Below are positions 33,515 to 45,606 of a stretch of DNA of 64,000 nucleotides, one piece after another. The translations under genes and the position numbers were made by a program. Numbering within the stretch: the stretch's first letter is position 1; the number at the start of each line of letters is the position of its first letter. The notes under the pieces are model-generated. The model was given only the letters and a program-made list of their open reading frames with translations, had not been told where the DNA came from and searched no databases. The DNA lies in contig MNCI01008925.1 of assembly GCA_015680685.1 (NCBI GenBank), positions 804,671 to 868,670 on the forward strand. Direction: 5' to 3'. The stretch is from Gnetum montanum. Taxonomy: Eukaryota; Streptophyta; Gnetopsida; Gnetales; Gnetaceae.

Positions 33515-36093
33515 TGGTCTCTCCAAATGCTTATATGTTTTGTTAAGGAATGTTGGTTTGTGGAACTTTTGGATAGATCTGGCATCTTTTGATTGTAAAA
33601 CATTTTATGGACAGACATGTGAATTTGAAGGATCATGCTTAACATTGATCGTGTGTGTGTAAGACCATGTGATGCATAAATTTGTTACAGGGAGAATCAT
33701 TTGGTATAACTTCTGTACAAATCTGCATCCTTTTTTCTGTGACCTGATGTGTGGATTTTGTCTTCTCGTAGCTTCGCTTTTCTGTTTTAGCATCACTTTT
33801 CATCAGTGTTAAACCTCTGCGCATTTAGGGAAGTGCAAATTTTGATAGGTTGCCAGTTGGGAAATTTTCATTTTCATTTGAGAAGATAGGTATAATATAA
33901 GGTAGAAGATATTCCAAAATCAAACGTTATTTTTGCGTATTCCATGCAACAGTCATAATTCTTTATAATATCATGATAATACCTCCATTTCTCATGTGAT
34001 TGATCATATATTTTGCAATGTCATGTTTATTTGCTAATTTATCATGTCAGTGGCGGACAACCTATGTTTCAATTGTGTTGGGTCTTTATGGTGACACTGG
34101 ACTTGCGGTCTGTTAACTTTCGTAATGGACTAATACAAAGATCATACAATGTACATACGAGGATGTTTTGCAGCAGCCATAAAATAATATGCATCTAGAA
34201 GTCGGAGATCTGTAAAACTTGAAAACGTCGAGGCATATTTGTTATGGGACAGGTAATCATTATGGTATACATTTTGTTGTATGATTGTATGAAACTTGTC
34301 CATGAAATGGCACTGAATGGAATGGTAATACCCTTTCAATTTTCTTATACCATTTATAGTTCTTTTTTTCTTCTTTTCTAAATTTCAATGTTTGGATTTA
34401 TCATCGGTTGCAGTTAATTGAGTAAAGAGAATAAATAGTGTTATAAGTAACAACTGTGAATAATTTTTTTTGCTTTTTATTAAATTGCATGGTTTAGATT
34501 GCACCAGGGAAAACACCTCTAGGTCTTTTTTTAATTAGTCTCTCTTGGGAAAGAAAGGGAACAAATACACATGGAGAGCATGTACAAGTCCGTAAGAATT
34601 GGTGAGCAAGAGCATTAGGTTTTTCGTAATTTTGTTAACATTATAGGAATCCACTTGCAAATCGAGAGAATGGCAACTTCACATAGAGCATGCACATCTA
34701 AGTTGAGTCTAGTGGTAGCTCAAGTGATCCAATACAAGAACCAAGATTGGATAATATGCGATAAATGTGGGGGCATTTGCTTTGGAAGGTTGAAGTATTT
34801 TTTTTATATAATTAGGTTGAAGTATTTTTTTATATAATTACCATGATAGCTTATTGTCATTTTGTTAGAGAAAATGAATAATGGAATAGTTGAAATGAAA
34901 AGGATTAAATTTAAGATAAATGAAAATTAAATGTATTTTGTTGGTGAGGCATTACTCATTTGGCTACAACTCATGGGTTGTCATGTGCAATTCACAAGTT
35001 TGAACTCATACAATTAGTGTACTCTCAAAGGTTATCCTAGATATTACTTCGAGGTCTTCACTTCTTTTATGTAGAGGATAACTGTAAGCAATATATAAGG
35101 TTGATAGTTCTCCTAGTTCTTTCCCATGGTTCAAGGACCATGGAATACTTGGAGTTATTCTCCAATGACACTCTAACGAATGGAAAACCTCTTGGCATAG
35201 TGGATCTAAGCAAAAATGGAACTCCATCCTTTTCCCCCTCTCTACCTTTTTGTCCTTCCTCTCTACTTAGAGAACTATATGTAAGCTTGGTATTGCAACT
35301 ATTATAGACACGTAGGCAACTTGGAATGGAAGTTCTAGTGTTGTTTTATGTCGACCTTTGTACCAAATCATGAGAGGTCTAGGAGTGAGGCATCGACTAG
35401 GGATACATTATTGGTAGCCATTGATAATGCCTTTAGTATCATTAGAGTCATAGATGTTACTTCTAGAGGTAGCATTGTGGCTTATGTAGTATTCTTGTGA
35501 TGCGTGTTACCTTCTTGGTGGTGAAATGGAATGTATCATTTTGGTAGTAGGTGTACTTCCCAAGTCTTTTGCCCTATACACATTGGATCCAAAGGAATTC
35601 CCTAGAACAATGAGGCATTAGCCTAGTAGCAAAACTATTGATTTAAAAACTCAAAGTTATGGGTTTGATTTTGATAGGCAATGTTGAGTTATAAAGTTCT
35701 ACTTGGACTATATATCTTGGGGTGTAGCTATATTACAATTATTTCAAGGTTCTAACACCTTAAACAATTCCCTGGGATGGTGGATAACCAGAAAATTAGA
35801 TGCATTATGTGTTGTTCCCCTAATGACATGATATAAAGGGAAATCGAGGACAAAGATGTCCTTTAACTACCTCCCTTGAATTATGGATGATGACTCTAGT
35901 TTTTAATATATTATAAATTTTTTTTTAAAAAAAGTCATTACCTAGAGACTCAATACTTGTTTTGGAGTTTGGAAGGATTGGTAGATGAGTGAAAGCTTAA
36001 TCTCTTTTTAAATTATTATGCCCTAGCTTAAACCCAAGCCTTACGATCTAACAAATGTGCATCTTCTTGAATAGCTAAAATTAAAATTGTTTA
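33515..36093. other. 3' flank and intergenic region
   Basis: The 3' UTR of the LRAT-domain gene, then AT-rich DNA without a credible ORF. A 25-bp duplication (GGTTGAAGTATTTTTTT...ATAATTA) lies at 34785-34840. Segments near 34930-35030 and 35610-35720 carry 'ggttt/gaactc' and 'gggtttgatttt' words faintly like pol III B boxes, perhaps decayed SINEs. This is weak evidence. Confidence 0.5.
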
Positions 36094-36098
36094 CTTAT

Positions 36099-36993
36099 TG
36101 ATGAGTAACAAGTAGTCCCTATGCCGAACCATACAAATCACAAACATTCGCATGTGATCTGGTCAAATTCCATGGACTTATTTACCTAAGTGATCAATGT
36201 TCCTAAATGCTGAATTATGTAGTTGTAAGTTGTTGTCTTCCCAATCCACACTTGTATTAATCTGTGCATATGGTTAAGTGTAGTTGAGGCATAAGATATT
36301 TATTTTTATACTTTTTTATTATTTTATACCTTGCTTGCTAAATGATTAAATGAATAAAGATTTAATAATTGAATTAACTAATTAATTAATTGCTTCATTA
36401 ACTATCCTAACATAAAGTATCTATTTCCACTTGTCGTACACATCCTGAACCTATATTCATGCCACTGAGTTACCAAGTGTATACCATTGGGTGCACTAAG
36501 TATCCATTGCTGGGATTACCAAGCATTATATTATCCTCGAAGTGGCCATACTCATGTTGCTTATGAATAATAAGATTAATTACTTAATAACAAGAAAGTA
36601 AATTACATGTAAGGTAAATTGCGAAAAAGTAGAATGATGCAAGTCTAAGTGCTACAATGGATAGAAGAAATCTCGATTTTATTACCATCCATGTAAATGT
36701 GTTTATGTACAGATGCACTCGAATAAAATGTCATACAATCACTTAAATCCATGTTGCGGGCAGTTAGAGGAAAAATATTCTAACTTTCACGAAAGAATAC
36801 TACAAGAGTTTGGTTAAGCTATGATCAACAAGTGCCATAAATGCAAGAGGTATGCTCATTTATATAGGCAACAGTTGTATCAACATGGATGTATTCACAT
36901 CAAAGCATCATAGGATACATCTACGGGGATACATTGATGGAGTTACATCGATAGGCATGCATCGACATAGCCTGTCTTATTGATGCTTCATCA
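36099..36993 (-). mobile_element. Solo LTR, Athila-like A/B subtype, TSD CTTAT
   Basis: TGATGAGTAAC at the low end and TGCTTCATCA at the high end, flanked by CTTAT (36094-36098 and 36994-36998). The minus strand carries a TATA-like GCCTATATAAAT near 36857-36868 and ATCGATG words in U3. No internal region remains, consistent with LTR-LTR recombination. Confidence 0.5.
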
Positions 36994-37059
36994 CTTATGA
37001 TAGTAAAAAAAGAGAAAAGAAACAAACTACTTATAACTTATGCTAAGAAAGCAAATAAG

Positions 37060-38540
37060 AGAGAATTTTCGAGTAAAAGATTACATAGAATTGTTAAAAT
37101 GGAAAGCAAATTACATTGCATAATGCATTGCTCAAGATGATGTTTGAACGCATCTTCTTAGAAATAGACTTATGCAAGGAAAACTCAAAAATGATAATAG
37201 TTGATCTTCTAATAACTTTCTTCACTATTTTCTTCTTCCTTAAGCCATTTCTATTCTTAGAAAGATTCTCACATGCTTAAATAGATTAGAAAGAAATGGT
37301 AGATGCTTAGTAAGTATTGGAATAACTATCATATTATAATTTCAAAAATATACTTAAGTAAATTAGTCCATGATGACTTCCTTTTAATAAAGGGGCTTGG
37401 GCTCCTCACTCATCTAGATTGCACACCACTTGGGGAAAATTAGGAATTCCTGTAGTTTCTTATTTACTTATTCATGATATATGTATTACATGGAAGGAGG
37501 CTTCTAGCCTTTATGATTTGAATATAATAAGAAGAAAAACTTTTGAAAGATTAATTTTTGATCTTAATAATTTATTTAAAGTTGACTATAGTTTGCATCA
37601 AGCTTTTCTAGATATTTTTTGGAATGATGGTAAATCTATTTTTCCTTTTAATTCCACAATTACATATGAGATAAGTACCAAGAATGATCTTATCTATAAC
37701 AAATTTAATAAGGTCTAGAGAATGTTATTATCATCACAATTTTGGATTAGAAAAATGAGAGATATTTGGAAAGCTTTCACACATCTAAAAATTCAAATTT
37801 TAAATATTCCTATCGATATTCTTCAGTACATGGGAATTGTTTCCTGTTGATGTCCTTTCCCTGGAAGTGAAAACTCATTTTCTCATGTTTCTTGAATGAC
37901 CAGTTGCATAACATGCTTAAAAATGAATATCTATAATTTGCAACAACCTTCAATCAAACATCAATGATATCATTCTTAGTGATCAACTTACTTTGTTTAC
38001 TTATGTGCTATGTATTTTGATGTATCTTTAGTCATTTATTCTATATTTTATTTAGAGTCTTCTTTGTGGAATTATTTTCGAGTACTAAGAATATAACTAT
38101 GATCTCCCTTCAAGAGTTAAACATTAGATTCTCAAAGATGTCGTTTTTTAGTTACAACTTTAAGGAGGAAAGCTTTCTATGGAGGCTAAATAATATAAAT
38201 TTCCTTTTTTTTTGTGGACACAAGTTGGTAAAATTATTAGTTTATGTTGTAATTTGTTTCCTATTTCTATATATTTCATTTAGTTTTCTTTGGAGAGTAT
38301 TTTTCTTCTCTTTATAAGAAACCCTTTGCTAAGAAGCGAAAACTCAGGATAGCACTTTTAAACAAGGATAAGACTTGATCCTTTTGCTACCTAGAGAGAA
38401 AATTTTTTAGTTTTAGTTATAAGGATAAAAACTTGAAAAGGCATTTCCAAATCATTGGGCTTTATCTTTGAACTCTTTATATGTTGAATTTTCTGTTGTA
38501 CTATGTATTTTTTTAATTATTATTCCATTTTTTTGAGGCC
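37060..38540 (+). pseudogene. LINE 3' end relic (reverse transcriptase C-terminal region and 3' UTR)
   Basis: The segment 37140-37240 and the translated block ITWKEASSLYDLNIIRRKTF then NLFKVDYSLHQAFLD (37490-37610) match the minus-strand LINE at 40620-40120 (ITWNEASNLYGLNKKRKKEF, NLFKVDNSLHQAFLD). The 3' untranslated part (38320-38540) also matches minus 39420-39240. One 99-codon ORF remains; the rest is broken. It resembles the C-terminal part of a plant L1-type ORF2. Confidence 0.5.
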
Positions 38541-38579
38541 CAACATCCCACCTAAAATGGAAAGTAAATTATACATAGG

Positions 38580-39240
38580 GATTGTTGAAATTAAAACTTT
38601 GACTATTGCACCCAAAAAATATTGATAATAAGCAAAGAAAATTTACAGTACATCACAAGCTTAACATTGAATAGACATCATTGAAAAATATATATGAAAA
38701 GAACTATCTACGTAGGTATATAGCCTTACCATTGATTCTTTTAAAAAATAAGTGAAGAAAATTAATTGTTAGGAGGAAGGAAGGTTCAACTCATAACAAA
38801 ATTTACATCACTCTTTAACATCCATGCTTGAACTTAAAATAGTAAAAGGATTTGAGAGAGAGAGAGAGCTGTAGCTTAATACTAATATTTGTATCAAAGT
38901 AAGAAAGTGGTAGCGCTTGTGGTGATGGTGGGGAGGGGGAAGAGTAAGGGAGAGATGTCAAACCATAAAAAAATGAATAATAATATTTAAAAAATTCAAA
39001 GTACACTAGATCATTGAAGAGAGATTTTAAATAAAAAGCTTATCTAATGTTAATCTTTTCATGGAATATCTAATTTCCTATCCTAGAGGAAAGGTTTTTT
39101 AGGATTCATTATAATGATGAAAACCTAAAAAGGTATCTCCAAAACCATTAAGATTTTCCCTTTTGTTGATTTGGAGTTTCTCTTATTTGCAATATTTCTT
39201 TACTTATATATATATATAGATATATAGGGTCCAACACCCT
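38580..39240. repeat. Dispersed AT-rich repeat and extra LINE 3'-UTR copy
   Basis: 38580-38890 is a diverged copy of 28700-29010. 39080-39240 resembles the LINE 3' UTR at 38390-38540 ('ctagag...ttttttag', 'aaaacctaaaaaggtatctccaaa', ending 'ggtccaacaccc'). A (GA)n run lies near 38855 and a (TA)n run near 39205. No genes. Confidence 0.5.
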
Positions 39241-40744
39241 TAAAGAAAAAGCCTAATAGTTTTGGGGATGCCTTTTTAGGTTTCATCCTTACCACCAATC
39301 CTACAAAATGCCCCCACTGAGGCAGGAAATGGATTAGGCCTTACCCTTATTCAGAAGCATCCTCATAGGTTTTCACTTATTACTAAAGGGTTTCTTCTAA
39401 AGAGAAGGAGAAAGATCTCTTTAAAGACAAAAGAGGACATCAATAAAAAATAATTGGCAAATAGCAACAAAAGTTGAAAGCTTTCCATCCTTGAGCCTCC
39501 AAAATAAAAAAATTAATATTGTAGAAAATAAATTAATTATTTAGCTTTCATTGAAAGCTTTTGTGCTTGAAGCTATAGCTAAAAAGAAACATCTTTAAGA
39601 ATTTAGTATTTAACTCCCAAAAAAAGATCATAATTATGCTCTTGCTACTAAAAATAATTGTACAGCAAAGCTTCCAAATAAAGTAGAGAATAAGCAATTG
39701 AAGAATTTCCAAATGCAAAGAAAGATGGTAGACAAAGAAAGCTAATCTCTAAGAATAACTTCATTGATGTTTGCTTGAACCTTCTTGCAAATTCTAGATG
39801 TCCATTTCTAAGTAGGCTAAGAAATAGGACACTCAAAAAAATATGAGAAAACGAGTCTTCACTTCTATAAATAGGATATTGAGAAAAAAAATTTCTCATA
39901 TATTTAAGATGAGTGTTGATAGGAAGATCTTGATGAATAAGACACCATAAAAAATATAAATTTTAGAAAATGTAGAAGCTTTCTAAATATCTTTCATTTT
40001 CCTTATCCAAAAGTGTGATGATAATTATATATTCTAGACCTTATCGAATTTGTTATTTATAAAATCATTTTTTGTAATAATTTCATAAGCAACTTTCAAA
40101 TTAAAAGATAAAACAGATCTATCCTTCAAAAATTATCTAGAAAAGCTTGATGTAAACTATTGTCAACTTTAAATAAATTCTCAAGATTAGAAATTAAATT
40201 TTCAAAATTCTTTTTTCCTCTTTTTATTCAAACCATAGAGGTTAGAAGCTTCATTCCATGTAATTCATCTACCATACATACATAGACAATGAACTATAGT
40301 GATACTAACATTGCTCCAAGTGGTACATACTCTAGATGAATTAATAGCCCAAGCTCCTTCATTAAAAGGAAACCACCATGGGCTAATTTGCTTAAGCATA
40401 TCTTTTCAAACTACAATATGATTGTAATTTTAATATTTACTAAGCTTGCACCATGTCTTCAAAATTTGTTTAAGAATTGGAGAACCAAGAAGTAAAATGA
40501 CCTGAGGAAAAAGAGGGTTATGAAGAAAGTTATTAGAAGATCAACTGTTATCATTCTTAGATTTTCCTTGCATAAGTTAATTTCTTAAAGGAAACATCCA
40601 AACATCTTCTTCATTAATGTACTTTGCAATTCATTTTGCTATAAGAGAAATACCTTGGTTATAATAATTAATGAGGCTAAGTCATCCATATTTCTTGCTA
40701 CTAGTGCAAATATCCTAAGCAACTCTAGGAAAACCTTTTCTATG
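39241..40744 (-). pseudogene. Minus-strand LINE relic, 3' segment
   Basis: Continues a LINE ORF2 whose upstream parts lie at 49475-50164, 50984-52021 and 52901-53914. The translated minus strand has ITWNEASNLYGLNKKRKKEF and NLFKVDNSLHQAFLD (40280-40120), then a 3' UTR like that of the plus-strand copy. Many stops. The CTATG before 40745 is the TSD of element 3. Confidence 0.5.
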
Positions 40745-41611
40745 TGATGAGTCATAAAATTGTTGGCTGCGATATCGCACCCGTGATATTGCATACGTGA
40801 TATCGCGGATGCGATATCACAGCCTAGAAACGATATCGCGTACGCGATATCGTAGCCTACTTTCCCATCTATAAATAAGAAGTAGGCAAATTTAGTAGGG
40901 GCCTTTTGAAGTTTTTTAAAGTTAAGTTAAGTAATTTTGTAGAGTCTCTTTGTTAGCTTTTCTCTCAACCCCTTTCTCCCAGTGCATGCCCGTAGTGTGG
41001 TGATTGTAATTGTACAACATCCTTATTCGAGTGTGACGTACTTGGACACGCACATGACCGGAAATAAAGATCAAGATTAATTCATCATTGCAGCATCCAC
41101 TTAGCTTAATTATTTATTTAATTGTTATTTACTTCTTTCTTAGTTAACATCTCTTTACCCTAAACTCCTATTAACTGTAGAATGAATATGACTTAATCAT
41201 GAGAATTCAAGTGTGTTTACTTGGTAACCCAGTAGCGTACTTAGGCCATGTGCTTGGTAATCCCAGTGGTAGTTGTGCACGAGGTTCAAGATGTGTATAG
41301 ATGATTAAGGAATGGATGCTCATCGCACTTAGGCTAGTTAGATTCTCTTTCACCCTCTCTCTCTTAGCTTAGATAATATTATTTCCCATTGTCTCTAGGA
41401 GTAGCATAATATAGGAACACATCATACACCTCACTCTGGACTAAACCATACGTGACAAAGTTAACACTAGTCCAGATGGGAAGACAGCAAATTGCGACCC
41501 AAGAATAACTGTCTACATATCATAACTAGTCCGTCCGAGGAGTTCAACTGGATCATGTGTGAAACACTCGTATTTGTATGGTTGAGTGTAGGGGTACCTC
41601 ACCACTCATCA
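40745..41611 (+). mobile_element. Element 3 5' LTR
   Basis: TGATGAGTCAT to CACTCATCA. U3 holds an array of GATATC words and the palindrome CGATATCGCGTACGCGATATCG (less its outer bases, 40832-40851). TATA TCTATAAATAAG near 40868-40879. Confidence 0.5.
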
Positions 41612-41612
41612 T

Positions 41613-41630
41613 TGGCGTCATTGCTGGGGA
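41613..41630 (+). other. Primer-binding site of element 3, tRNA-Asp type
   Basis: TGGCGTCATTGCTGGGGA, three transitions from the tRNA-Asp complement, one base after the LTR. Confidence 0.5.
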
Positions 41631-41744
41631 TGGTGCTAGTTATCTAGATTAGTTATATCATACAAAGTTGCTATATAGGAATTAACGATATATCTTTTAG
41701 GAAGAAAGAATTATAAAAATTCACATACAAATTCACACGCAACC

Positions 41745-43728
41745 ATGCCTCTCCTACAATACTACGATAATGCCACAACTAGTGAGGCAGTTCATTGGAG
41801 AACCAACAAATTATATGACAATGAAGATTGGAGTATGCAATTCGAGGTTGGAGTTTCTTATAAACATAAACGAAGGAAACATCGTTCCAACGCATGAAAG
41901 CATAACTTACTTGATGACAATGAACCCCTACTGGCCACTACAAGGCTAACGCAAATACAAGAGGCTATTCAAATCTCCCATAGGCATCGAAAAGAGAGTT
42001 GTCTACCTAGGCTCGATTTAAACAACTTTTCCAATTTCTCAGGAGACTATGACTTAGATCCGCAAAAAAATTTACAAGCCTTCTACGATGCCTGTGCATG
42101 GAACAACATTTATAATGGTTGGCAAAAACTAAGCTCTTTCCTATGACACTCGTTGGCCAAGAAAAAGTATGGTATAGGTTGTTAAAACCAAATTCAATAC
42201 GACGTTGTGCAAAAATGGTAGAACTCTTTAACGAAAGATATCAAACCTTGCAAGAGTGTTAGCCTTGAGGAAACAAATCCAAGAGTGGAAACAAGCACAA
42301 CATGAACCCTTGGACATGGCCTTAGAGAGATATTATGAATTGTTAAACAACTATCCAAGCCATGAGTTCTCCAAGGAAAGGCTAATGTATCATATGATTG
42401 ATGGGCTTCGTGATGAAACAAGAGAGACCCTAGGGATGTATGCCCAAGGTCAACTATACGAACTATGAACCCATCAATTCCAAGAGCTTATTAAGTGGGT
42501 AGCAAAAGAATAAGGAGAAATGGCTAGATGGGAGAGTGTTGAAAAACATCAATAGGACCAAAATCTCAACTTAATAGAGGTCCATAATCATAAAAAGGAG
42601 AAATCAACCTATCTCAAGGAGGAAGAACCATCTTTGCCAGTACAACAATCACTAGAGGAAGTCAAGGCAAAGATCAATAAGATGTTGGAATGGACGCATA
42701 AAAAGTGTGGAGAATATATTGATATTATTGGAGTTAGAGTTTTGACAACCCAAGAAGTAGGAAAACGTACCATGAGACAATCAGAAAGAAGGGATGAAGA
42801 AAATAAGAGCTCAACTACCAATCATACATATGAATGCAACATTTGCCTGTATGATCACCCCAAGGGCCAATGCCTAATCTTGTTACATTTATATGAGCAT
42901 TGGGGTAACACGTTACACCCAGAGTTCCTACAGAGATACTGTGTTCAATCATAGTGGCAACAATCCCAGTCATAGGGGAAGTCATCCCTAAACTGGAGAC
43001 ACCCTTCATATCATCCGAATCCAAATGCTTATCTAGTTCAACATCCTGTTTCCCCAACCAGGTCAACATACTCTATCTCACCACATTACCATTCTCCTCA
43101 ATACTGTCAACCCATGTCCTCAACACAACCACCACCTTATGTACCTCACACTTCTCCTAAAATTCAACATTCTCATCCTTTCCCTCCTTCTACATTGCCA
43201 CCAACTATTCCTTAGGTGTTTGCACCATAGCAACGACCCACGAACGTTACTTGTGCTCCTATTGCTAACAGCAATGAGAGACCTCCTCAACATCGAAGGC
43301 GCCCCTTCTTTAGACATGACCATAGGAAGGAATAACACAATTCCAAGGCCATTGCATTCTCCAAATCAGCACAAGTCCAACATTGTGGTGCATCCTTCTC
43401 TTCGAACCCAATGCCTCATGTCACCTCATTAGGGCCACCAATTAACACTCCAACAACTATATGACCCAATGAATACAGCCATGGAGAGCGGCATCATGAT
43501 CCTTGCATACCATCTTACAGTCTCAAGTATCATAGTGGGTCATCTCTTTATCTGGGAACCACATCTTATAAATTGCCCCACTATGCTTACTATAATCAAG
43601 TGTGTGAACACCAATGGGGTAAGTATGACCAAGTTTCAATCTTTCCAACATGCAAGGATCCTCATCTTTCATTTATTAATCCTTACCATGCTCAACCATT
43701 TAGTTATGGGGGATATCCCCCATTTTAA
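41745..43728 (+). pseudogene. Element 3 gag (protease-less type)
   Basis: ATG at 41745. The N-terminal block (HWRTNKLYDNED, SYKHKRRKH) matches element 4 gag. The core (42070-42480) has LQAFYDACAWNN, KQIQEWKQAQHEPLD and ETRETLGMYAQGQLYEL. The zinc knuckle CNICLYDHPKGQC (42837-42875) precedes a Pro/Ser/His-rich tail ending FSYGGYPPF and TAA at 43726-43728. Frameshifts near 42140-42250 and many stops. The reading ends without protease, as in element 4, so this gag would rely on a protease in trans. Confidence 0.5.
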
Positions 43729-45606
43729 TAACAAGCAGGATTAATAAATATTTTTCATTTTTTTAAATTTTTAGAAACTTTTGTTTTCCAGTTTTTCATT
43801 TTTCAATTTCTTGTTTTATCTTTTTGTCTTTTTATCATTTTATAAGTAATCTCGTCTATGAATAAGACACTCATGTGGCTTGTTGGTTGAGGTGTGTTCT
43901 ATGTTATTGAGTCTCGAGTGATCAACTATGTGGACAGTGAGCCCATTACAATCACTCATCCATTCTACAAATAAGAGGTTTTGTTCGAAGGTACAGTGAT
44001 ATTCTTGACATTCTTAAAAACTTAAATTAATTTTGTGTTCATTGTACCCAAACTGAAGAAGGATAGACCAAGAGGGAATGGTTAGGGTGTGACATCAAGG
44101 GGACTTGCGCATTCTCTTTGGTGACGTCTATGAGAGTTATCATGAAACATGGTTGTACTAAGATCCTTGTAGATCTAACGTAAAATGGGAGTAAGAGTAA
44201 TCAAAAGGTACTCAAAAATCCAATGTAGTTCTAGGGGTTCCCACTGGAAAGACATGCACTCATGCCTGAAGGTTGGCAGCTTCTCTGGATTCAACAGTAA
44301 AATAAAATAGAAAAAAGAGAGAGCAAGTGCCACCAAGCAAAAATCACTCCTCCCTTGAACAAAATGCCAAGTGATTGTATGCCTTGTTGTTTTGATCCTC
44401 TCATAGTTGCTCATCATGAGATGAAACAATGTGATGTCACTGATCAGAGGAATGGACTTGGTCCTGATTTTGGAATGACGAGTTAATGACACATTAATCA
44501 TGCTTTACATGTAGGATTCACTATACCCTGGGTTAGTTACCTCATGTCCCAATCTCTATAATTCCTTCCATAGTCTGTCTCATCTCGTTGTTCATGTAAT
44601 TGTAGCTCCTGTCTTATGTAGCATAGAACTCTTACCTCATTCTAGTGATACTTACATGTGTGTGTTTTGTGGAACTAGTGTGAATTACATTTAACCCTTT
44701 TAGTGCCCACGGACACTTCTAAGTGTGGTTATGCAAGGGTATTATAGGTTGGAACCTACTTTTAGGAGGACCCACTTGCGTAATTTTTGTAATTTGCACT
44801 CATAACACATCTTCCCCACACTATTTATTACCCTCAGCATATCTTCAACAATGTTCTTTCCCTTATTACTACCCCTCTAATTCAAATGTTCCTATGAACC
44901 ATTACATAGCCTTTTTCTCTCCCTTACCACCCGAGGCCCTTATCGATATGTTCCACACCATCATAATTATTCGTGCCTTCAAGAACTAGGTAAATTACCT
45001 TGGAGCCTTTTAACACATGTCCACATGTCCTTAACTTCCATCGCAATTTCAAGAAAATCTTAAAAATTTGGTATCCTTCATTATCCCCTACTATCGATAG
45101 GCCGTGAAATCGCGTAACAAAAAAATATATATACATGACCCCCACGCTACTTAACGTTAGTTTCAACTATTCACATGGGGGAGTTTTTCAAATTTCTCTC
45201 TAGGACTTGCGATTGCACGTCTCTTGCTTTCATATCCATAACTTGCTCACTGGTTCTTCGATTTTCATTCCATTCGAACCTATTTGAACTTGGAGTGTTC
45301 AGCTCAGTCATGGGGGAGCAGCACACACCGAATAGCGCATAAATTTTTTGAAATTTATCATCATCTGAAGGACATTATTAGGGGTAATTAGCTATAAAAT
45401 TAAGAATAAGTGTGTCAAAAACAATTTCATCCCCTTAGTTACACCAGAAAATTAGATTTATAAACCACCTAAGAAAAAAGGACTAAATATTATAATCTTT
45501 CGGGAAATATCACACGGAGATAAAACAAACTCATTAAGGCAAATAGTAAGTTATATAACCTAACTTTGGAAACAACCTTACTAACAATTGGCCCGTGTGA
45601 TTGCAG
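43729..45606 (+). other. Element 3 non-coding middle region
   Basis: No credible ORF. It holds the conserved blocks GTGTGACATCAAGGGGAC (44085-44107 region) and AGGAGGACCCACTTGCG (44761-44781 region), an internal PPT-like TCAGTCATGGGGGA (45304-45317), and ends in GTGTGATTGCAG, a splice-acceptor-like sequence directly before the ORF2 ATG. Confidence 0.5.

Noticed and set aside
32896-33645. 249-codon minus-strand ORF opposite the LRAT-domain gene
   Set aside because: It is the shadow of exon 2 and its coding repeats; it has no recognisable domain.
34655-35307. Short ORFs at 34655-34837 and 35101-35307
   Set aside because: Below 70 codons, no domain, AT-rich background, overlapping faint repeat-like sequence.
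37419-37718. 99-codon ORF as an independent host gene
   Set aside because: It matches the minus-strand LINE at 40300-40100 and sits within a longer repeat relic.
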